Origin: Opitutia bacterium
GTDB lineage: Bacteria; Verrucomicrobiota; Verrucomicrobiia; Opitutales; Seribacteraceae
Assembly: GCA_002692605.1 (NCBI GenBank)
Contig: NZLE01000090.1
Coordinates: 1 to 11,037 of the forward strand
Direction of reading: 5' to 3'
Length of the DNA: 11,037 bases
The notes below the pieces were generated by a model. It was given only the letters and a program-made list of their open reading frames with translations. It had not been told where the DNA came from and searched no databases. Below, one piece after another: positions 6,317 through 11,037 of the stretch; positions within the stretch are counted from its first letter, which is position 1; every line of letters starts with the position of its first letter. Position numbers and translations under genes: made by a program.

Positions 6317-9300
6317 TCAGCAATTTCAGTCGACTGGTTCTTAGGTTCAACGAAACGGACAGCCAAGTCCAAAAAATGCCCAGGCCAAGCAATAAGAGAA
6401 AGAACCAAATAAATTCCTTACCCGGCAATTCCCCGGCGCTTCCCAAAAGCGCGGGAGCAATTCCTACGACTGCCGAAACCGAGCCGATTCCCACTCCCCA
6501 CACTGCCAATTGCAGGTGCTCTTTCAGAGCCAGGGAACGGAGCGTCGACAATTCGAAGCCCAAGGCTTCCATCAGGGCGTACTCCCTACCCCTCTCCATG
6601 AGGTTTCGGGCAACCACAACCGCCAAACCCGCGGTCCCCAGAAGAAGACCCAAGCCTCCCAAGCCCTGAAAAATCGAAAGGTAGGTATTTTCAACGCGGT
6701 TCAATTCCTCCAATCGTTCGGAGGTTGGTCGAAAATCCAATCCGTAATTGGACAATTTAGACTCCAACTCTCTCGCCGCCTGTTCACTCACCTCTTCGCC
6801 CCCCTCCAAAAAAAAGAAACGATAACCACCCTGCTGCGGAAACCGCTCGAGAAAAAAGCTTTCGTCAAGATAAAGAGCGCCCTGAAGAATCGATCCCTTG
6901 ACCACCGCTCGCAACTCAACCTCAAAAGGTTGACCCTGACCATCAAGAAACTGCATTCGGTCCCCCACCCCTTTCTTCAATGCCCACATCATGGTATTCT
7001 GATCAACCAAGGCGGGAATCACTCCATTTTCACTTTCCCTCAAAGAGGTCCAGTTTCCCTCAGCAAAGGAAAAGCGACCTTCGAACTCGCTAACCTTAAC
7101 CCCATACAAACGCGGACGAATCGCCTTATTCAAATTCAGGCAACTCGCATCGTCTCCGTCCCGAACCCGAAGAGGCACCACCTTTGCCTGCTTAAGCAAA
7201 CTGCGGTTCAAGTCATAAAGCGTTTGGCCTTCCATGCCGTTCAGGTCGTCGTACAAAGGCGAGGCGGTCTCACCCAAAAAGGCAAAACCTCCGGTTCCCG
7301 AGCCGGGCTCCCCAACGGACTTCGGGGTCTGTTTTCGAAAGGCTCCCGTACTGACCACAAGGAAGGCTCCCGCCGCCATCGCGCCAACCGTGACCAAGCT
7401 TCTTCCCGCTCGGCGACCGACCCCTCGCTTGGCCAAATCAACCGCTCGAATCAAAGGAGATGGAGCTCGATCCAAGCGGGAAAGAGCCGCTCGAAAGAAG
7501 AGCAGTCCGGAAATCAGGAGTAGAAAACCTGCCCCAAAAAATGAGGCCGAGGCTCCACCACCCGACAAATCTGTAATCGATACGAGGGTGAAGGCAGCCG
7601 AAAAAAGGATCAGAGAAACCAAAAGGGTCTTGCTTGCCGCAGCGCTCGATCGAGAACTTGCTCCTTCTTCCCTTCGGGCATCCGACAAAAGTTCTCTGGG
7701 CTCTTTGGCGCATTGTTTGCGTGTGGCCCAAATCATCGCCAGCAAGGCCATGGACACCGCAGCGAAAAAACCGATCAGGATCGAGGAAACCGAAGGCTCA
7801 TAGGCAAAGGATGCGCCCGAGACCGCCCCGCTCCACTTTCCCGCAAGAAGTTCAAGAATTCCCTTGCCGTAGAGTACCGCCAACAATGCCCCAACTCCCG
7901 ATCCAAACATTGCGATCACCAAGCCCTCCCCCCAAAACAGGATGCGCGCTTTTCGAACACTCCAACCCACCCCAAGCAAAAGTCCCGCCTGTTGGTTTCT
8001 TTGTTCCATGGAAAAGGCAAAGAGCATACCCGTTAGCGCCATGGCAGCCAGAATCACAAAAGAGCTGAAATAAAGAAACAGTTCTCCGAAATCGACCGGA
8101 GATTCAACCGAATCACGGGCATCGGAACGAAGCGGTCGCAGAACCAGTCCGGCATCTTCCGCTTTCAAATTCTTTCTCAGTTGAATGGCCAATTGTTCCT
8201 TGGTCACATCCTCCCTGCTTATTCTTATTCCGGTAAGCGAACCCCAGAGGTTCCCCCACATTTCCTGGCCTGCCTTCAGGGAAACGAACCCTTTAGGACT
8301 CCCCCGATACTCGTTCCAATAATCTTCGTCACGGTCCCGGACTTTGTGAACGATTGGAATGCCCGTATCCCATTCTCCGCAAGACTCCGCATCCGAAAGA
8401 CCCGGAAATCGCGGAGTCCAATCGCTTTCAAGATCCTCCGGGACAGGATTGGGCATTGAAAGAATTTTGCGCAATTCAAAGATTCTTGAAGATTCATTGA
8501 GCCTCCTTCTCTCGCCGACGGTGTAGAAACTCACTTTGACCGCATCGCCCAGAGAAGCGTTCAACTCATTCGCCGCCCACTCATTCAAAGCGATGTGGTC
8601 GTCCTGCCAGTCTTCCCCAAGAAAATCAACCCGATGAGGCTCCACCGCACTCATCATCGAATAGGGAATAAGCGCGGAGCGATTGGCGTCATGGACGGAT
8701 TCGATTGCATTGACCAGGTAAGTCAGTACGCCGGAACTCTCCCTTGCCACCATTCTCGCCTGTTCAACCAGACCGCCGGACAGAAAAACCTGCCGCGTTC
8801 GAACGCTCCACTCCTTGGATTCCCTTAGCTCCATGATTTCGATCCCCGCATCTTCCAAGGTCCATCTTTTATCCAAAGCGCTCTGGGCATTCTCCCGCTC
8901 GATCTCTCCGTCCCCGGATGTCCCAAGAAGGAGAAAATTGGCGAATTGGGTGTTGCCGGAAACTTCGTCCAGAGAACGGAATAATTTCTTCTGTAAGGAA
9001 GACAGGGGGACGAACAAGGTGAGGGGTTCTCTTTGGTTGCCCTGAAGTCCAAAATTTCCAAAACCTTCCCCGGGGAGGACTGCGCCAAATCCCTGATTCA
9101 TCGTAATGAACCGATTGTCTCTTTCACCCGATAGCGGGGCATCCCGGGAAAAGAGACTTGGTTCCTCCATCCTGAGTATCAGTCGGTCCCCTTTTTGCAG
9201 GTTCAATCGCTTGCCCAAACGTTGGTTCACAAAAAACGAACCCGACTCCCACTCGGGAAGCAGGTCCGTTTGCGCACCAAATCCAATCGGGGTTTTTGCG

Positions 9301-9674
9301 GGATCCGGAGCCAGTTTCCAAAACCTTTCATCCACTCCGAGAACCTGAACCTTGGATACCCTCACCGAGCCGTCCGGGGTAGTCAGAGTACCTCGGGAAA
9401 GGGCAATTGGAGCAACCACCGCCTTGGGTTCCGACAATTCTTCGTAAACCCTATCCGCCAAATCCTCCCGAAAAAAACCGTCCGGAGAAAGCATCGCCAA
9501 ATCGCCCTTGCCAATTCGCTCCTCCGCCAAGTTGGATAAAGTGGCTCGGACCGAATCGCCCACCGTCAGCGCTCCGATCAGTACCATAGCGCACAGGGCC
9601 GAGCCGAGAGCAACGCCAAGGTGCTGCCTACGGAAATGAGAAAGGTTCCGTAAGAGGATGGTCCCGAGTCTCAT
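6306..9674 (-). CDS. Large FtsX/MacB-type ABC transporter permease
   Basis: At 1122 aa this is larger than MacB or LolC/E (about 400-650 aa) and than YbbP (about 800 aa), but it has the YbbP-like duplicated plan. A first helix lies at about residues 18-40 (GVALGSALCAMVLIGALTVG) and is followed by a periplasmic region of nearly 490 residues. The first FtsX core has helices at about 530-553, 580-605 and 632-653. Linker helices follow at about 681-700, 710-728 and 754-777. A second periplasmic region of about 210 residues precedes the C-terminal FtsX core, with helices at about 997-1020, 1052-1075 and 1087-1110. The cytoplasmic loop motifs RNQQAGLLLGVGWS and GREYALMEALGF are the conserved ATPase-contact loops after the first helix of each core. 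Such permeases export or extract lipoproteins, peptides or lipids, or transmit ATP-driven motion to periplasmic partners. The gene overlaps the ATPase gene by ATGA and the lipoprotein gene by 11 bp. No membrane-fusion protein or outer-membrane channel is encoded nearby. The substrate is unknown. Confidence 0.93.
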   Translation of the reverse strand: MRLGTILLRNLSHFRRQHLGVALGSALCAMVLIGALTVGDSVRATLSNLAEERIGKGDLAMLSPDGFFREDLADRVYEELSEPKAVVAPIALSRGTLTTPDGSVRVSKVQVLGVDERFWKLAPDPAKTPIGFGAQTDLLPEWESGSFFVNQRLGKRLNLQKGDRLILRMEEPSLFSRDAPLSGERDNRFITMNQGFGAVLPGEGFGNFGLQGNQREPLTLFVPLSSLQKKLFRSLDEVSGNTQFANFLLLGTSGDGEIERENAQSALDKRWTLEDAGIEIMELRESKEWSVRTRQVFLSGGLVEQARMVARESSGVLTYLVNAIESVHDANRSALIPYSMMSAVEPHRVDFLGEDWQDDHIALNEWAANELNASLGDAVKVSFYTVGERRRLNESSRIFELRKILSMPNPVPEDLESDWTPRFPGLSDAESCGEWDTGIPIVHKVRDRDEDYWNEYRGSPKGFVSLKAGQEMWGNLWGSLTGIRISREDVTKEQLAIQLRKNLKAEDAGLVLRPLRSDARDSVESPVDFGELFLYFSSFVILAAMALTGMLFAFSMEQRNQQAGLLLGVGWSVRKARILFWGEGLVIAMFGSGVGALLAVLYGKGILELLAGKWSGAVSGASFAYEPSVSSILIGFFAAVSMALLAMIWATRKQCAKEPRELLSDARREEGASSRSSAAASKTLLVSLILFSAAFTLVSITDLSGGGASASFFGAGFLLLISGLLFFRAALSRLDRAPSPLIRAVDLAKRGVGRRAGRSLVTVGAMAAGAFLVVSTGAFRKQTPKSVGEPGSGTGGFAFLGETASPLYDDLNGMEGQTLYDLNRSLLKQAKVVPLRVRDGDDASCLNLNKAIRPRLYGVKVSEFEGRFSFAEGNWTSLRESENGVIPALVDQNTMMWALKKGVGDRMQFLDGQGQPFEVELRAVVKGSILQGALYLDESFFLERFPQQGGYRFFFLEGGEEVSEQAARELESKLSNYGLDFRPTSERLEELNRVENTYLSIFQGLGGLGLLLGTAGLAVVVARNLMERGREYALMEALGFELSTLRSLALKEHLQLAVWGVGIGSVSAVVGIAPALLGSAGELPGKEFIWFFLLLLGLGIFWTWLSVSLNLRTSRLKLLNEE

Positions 9675-10366
9675 TGCGAAAGAGCGTTCAAGCGCCCATC
9701 ATCCAAGGCGTAGCTCATTTGCATACGAGAAGCGCTGGTCTCGGAATGAGTGACCATCAGCAAGGTCAAACCATGCTTTTCGTTCAAGTCTGCCAAAAGA
9801 TCCACCAATTTGAAGGAATTCTCTTTGTCCAATGCACCCGTCGGTTCGTCCGCCAACAACAACTCGGGTTGGTTGATCAGGGAGCGGGCCACCGCGGCTC
9901 TTTGCCTCTCCCCTCCCGAAATTTCCCCCGGACGATGATCCGCCCGATGGGCTAGGCCAACCTCCTCCAAGAGGCCCAAGGCTCTGTCCTGCAAGGCATC
10001 GCCGCTCAATCCCCCATGACCGGCGAGAGCGGGAACCATTAGGTTTTCCAAAACCGTACATGCGGGAAGCAGGTGATGGGACTGAAAGACAAAGCCCACC
10101 GTTTGGTTTCGATACCTGGCGGATTCGCTCAAATCCATTGCAGAGAGTTCCTCGCCTCCCACTCTTATCTCACCGCGGGTTGGCTTGTCGAGCGCTCCAA
10201 TCAGGTTGAGCAGGCTGCTTTTGCCCGAACCCGAAGGACCGACGATGGCTACGGACGCCCCCTTATCCACGCTCAGGTTGAGCTTGGCAAACACCTCAAC
10301 CGGTTCCTCTCCTTCCGGCGCCGGGTAGGACTTGGACAAATCAATGACTTCTACGAATGCTTCCAT
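9671..10366 (-). CDS. ABC transporter ATP-binding protein, LolD/MacB/YbbA type
   Basis: The 231-aa product is a complete nucleotide-binding domain: Walker A GPSGSGKSS at 43-51, Q-loop Gln95 in the FVFQSHHLLP segment typical of the LolD/MacB/FtsE subfamily, signature ISGGERQ at 149-155, Walker B LLLADE at 169-174 with the catalytic Glu174, D-loop GALD, and switch His207 in MVTHSE. All catalytic positions are intact. It powers the permease encoded immediately downstream, whose ATG overlaps its TGA (ATGA, 9671-9674), so the two are almost certainly made as a stoichiometric pair at the cytoplasmic face. The start ATG lies 18 bp after the ligase stop codon in an A/T-only stretch apart from one C/G pair, with no Shine-Dalgarno sequence, which suggests readthrough coupling from the ligase gene or SD-independent initiation. 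The subfamily is certain; the transported substrate is not. Confidence 0.96.
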   Translation of the reverse strand: MEAFVEVIDLSKSYPAPEGEEPVEVFAKLNLSVDKGASVAIVGPSGSGKSSLLNLIGALDKPTRGEIRVGGEELSAMDLSESARYRNQTVGFVFQSHHLLPACTVLENLMVPALAGHGGLSGDALQDRALGLLEEVGLAHRADHRPGEISGGERQRAAVARSLINQPELLLADEPTGALDKENSFKLVDLLADLNEKHGLTLLMVTHSETSASRMQMSYALDDGRLNALSQ

Positions 10367-10384
10367 ATTATAGATTTTTTTATA

Positions 10385-11037
10385 TTATCTTACCCAACGT
10401 CTGGCCTTCATTTCAAAACGGGGCAGGGAATTCGATTCCGCGGGTTGAACGGGAATACGCAGGGAAAAGGCTTCCTTCAAGGCAACTTCAAGCGCCCGCG
10501 CAGCCTCGATGGGCGCTTCCACCAGCATGCTGACCTCCGTCATGGAATCTTTTTCCTGACAAAGAACCTGATATTCCACCACCTCGGGAAATTGGCGCAC
10601 GATTGCATCGACTGCAGATGGATAAAGGTTCACCCCTCGGGCCACCACCATATCATCCGAGCGGCCGAGAATTCCTCCCTGCAAGTCAAAGGTGGGTAGA
10701 CCGACTTCATCCACCCCACGCATCACTTTTACCAGGTCTCCGGTCCGGTAGCGAAAGACCGGGCAACCGGCGCGCCCAAGAGTGGTCAGAACCAATTCTC
10801 CGGTCACCCCATCCGCAACCGGATCGCCGCTCGCCGGGTCAATCACTTCCGGGAAATAACTGTCAAGTAAGACACGCAACCCTCCGGCGCCTCCAGGGAT
10901 TTCATAGGCAACCGGGCCTACTTCGGTCATGCCGTAGTGATCGTGCACCGCTAAATCATTGCCCCAGGCATCCCCAATGCGTTCCCGAAAAGCCGGTGAA
11001 CTCCCGCCGGTTTCGCCTGCCATAATAATCCTTCGCA
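10385..11037 (-). CDS. Phenylacetate-CoA ligase (PaaK)-like AMP-forming ligase, 5' end beyond window
   Basis: The reading frame stays open through the right edge (residues R-R-I-I precede the first visible Met), and the visible start AGETGGSSPAFRERI matches the interior of PaaK-family adenylation domains, so the real start is outside the window. Visible landmarks in order are the A5-type motif HYGMTEVG (about 10915-10940), a GELVLTTLGRAGCPVFRYRTGDL stretch with the A8-like YRTGDL (about 10735-10752), the hinge motif GRSDDMVVARGVNLYPS, and a C-terminal AMP-binding_C_2 domain ending near RRWVR. The family activates aryl or other carboxylic acids to acyl-AMP and then acyl-CoA in the cytoplasm. 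The visible third keeps the expected motifs, so it is probably active. The substrate is not readable from this part: phenylacetate is the namesake, but many relatives in bacteria without a phenylacetate pathway act on other acids. The ABC ATPase gene follows after 18 bp. Confidence 0.93.
   Translation of the reverse strand, partial: RRIIMAGETGGSSPAFRERIGDAWGNDLAVHDHYGMTEVGPVAYEIPGGAGGLRVLLDSYFPEVIDPASGDPVADGVTGELVLTTLGRAGCPVFRYRTGDLVKVMRGVDEVGLPTFDLQGGILGRSDDMVVARGVNLYPSAVDAIVRQFPEVVEYQVLCQEKDSMTEVSMLVEAPIEAARALEVALKEAFSLRIPVQPAESNSLPRFEMKARRWVR

Noticed and set aside
6510..7803. Long plus-strand frames opposite the permease
   Set aside because: The minus strand carries conserved FtsX-type helices and loop motifs throughout; the plus-strand products have no membrane or domain pattern and are rich in Lys, Arg, Ser and Gln.
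10367..10384. Terminator between the ligase and ATPase genes (T/A-rich gap)
   Set aside because: There is an A run on the minus strand but no GC stem before it; the gap is too short and unstructured.

Overview
This 11 kb window is densely packed with genes, and every gene I can support lies on the minus strand, so transcription runs from the right edge to the left edge. The content points to a PVC-superphylum bacterium, more likely Verrucomicrobiota than Planctomycetota. The main reason is the paired DUF1592-type cytochrome-c-like protein and Tat-exported DUF1552 protein, together with a ConA-like lipoprotein and a very large FtsX-type ABC permease. Base composition is moderate overall, richer in G+C on the right and in A+T on the left. 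The phylum assignment is inference from gene content; no rRNA or other phylogenetic marker is present.

Layout in transcription order: (1) the 3' part of a phenylacetate-CoA ligase (PaaK)-like AMP-forming ligase, cut by the right edge; (2) 18 bp later, a LolD/MacB-type ABC ATPase; (3) overlapping it by 4 bp (ATGA), an FtsX/MacB-type permease of 1122 aa with about ten membrane helices; (4) overlapping that by 11 bp, a small exported, probably lipid-anchored protein that looks like a concanavalin-type beta-sandwich; (5) 8 bp later, with a Shine-Dalgarno site sitting on the previous stop codon, a 773-aa DUF1587/1595/1592/1588/1585 protein with two CxxCH motifs; (6) 39 bp later, a 461-aa DUF1552 protein with a twin-arginine signal. 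Three inverted repeats, two of them terminator-like, follow in a 138 bp gap. Then come (7) a membrane protein with about four helices and a long, highly acidic, probably disordered tail, starting at TTG or GTG, and (8) coupled to it by an ATGA overlap, an unrecognised exported or membrane-anchored protein that runs off the left edge.

The tight spacing of genes 2 to 6 suggests one transcription unit for an envelope function. The ATPase and permease form an exporter or mechanotransmission-type ABC complex. The following three products are predicted to be exported: a lipoprotein, a Sec-exported c-type-haem-like protein and a Tat-exported protein. The biochemical role of DUF1592/DUF1552 pairs is not established, so what the unit does is open. 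The last two genes look like a separate, translationally coupled pair of unknown function. There are no RNA genes, mobile elements or CRISPR arrays, and no gene-free stretch longer than 138 bp.
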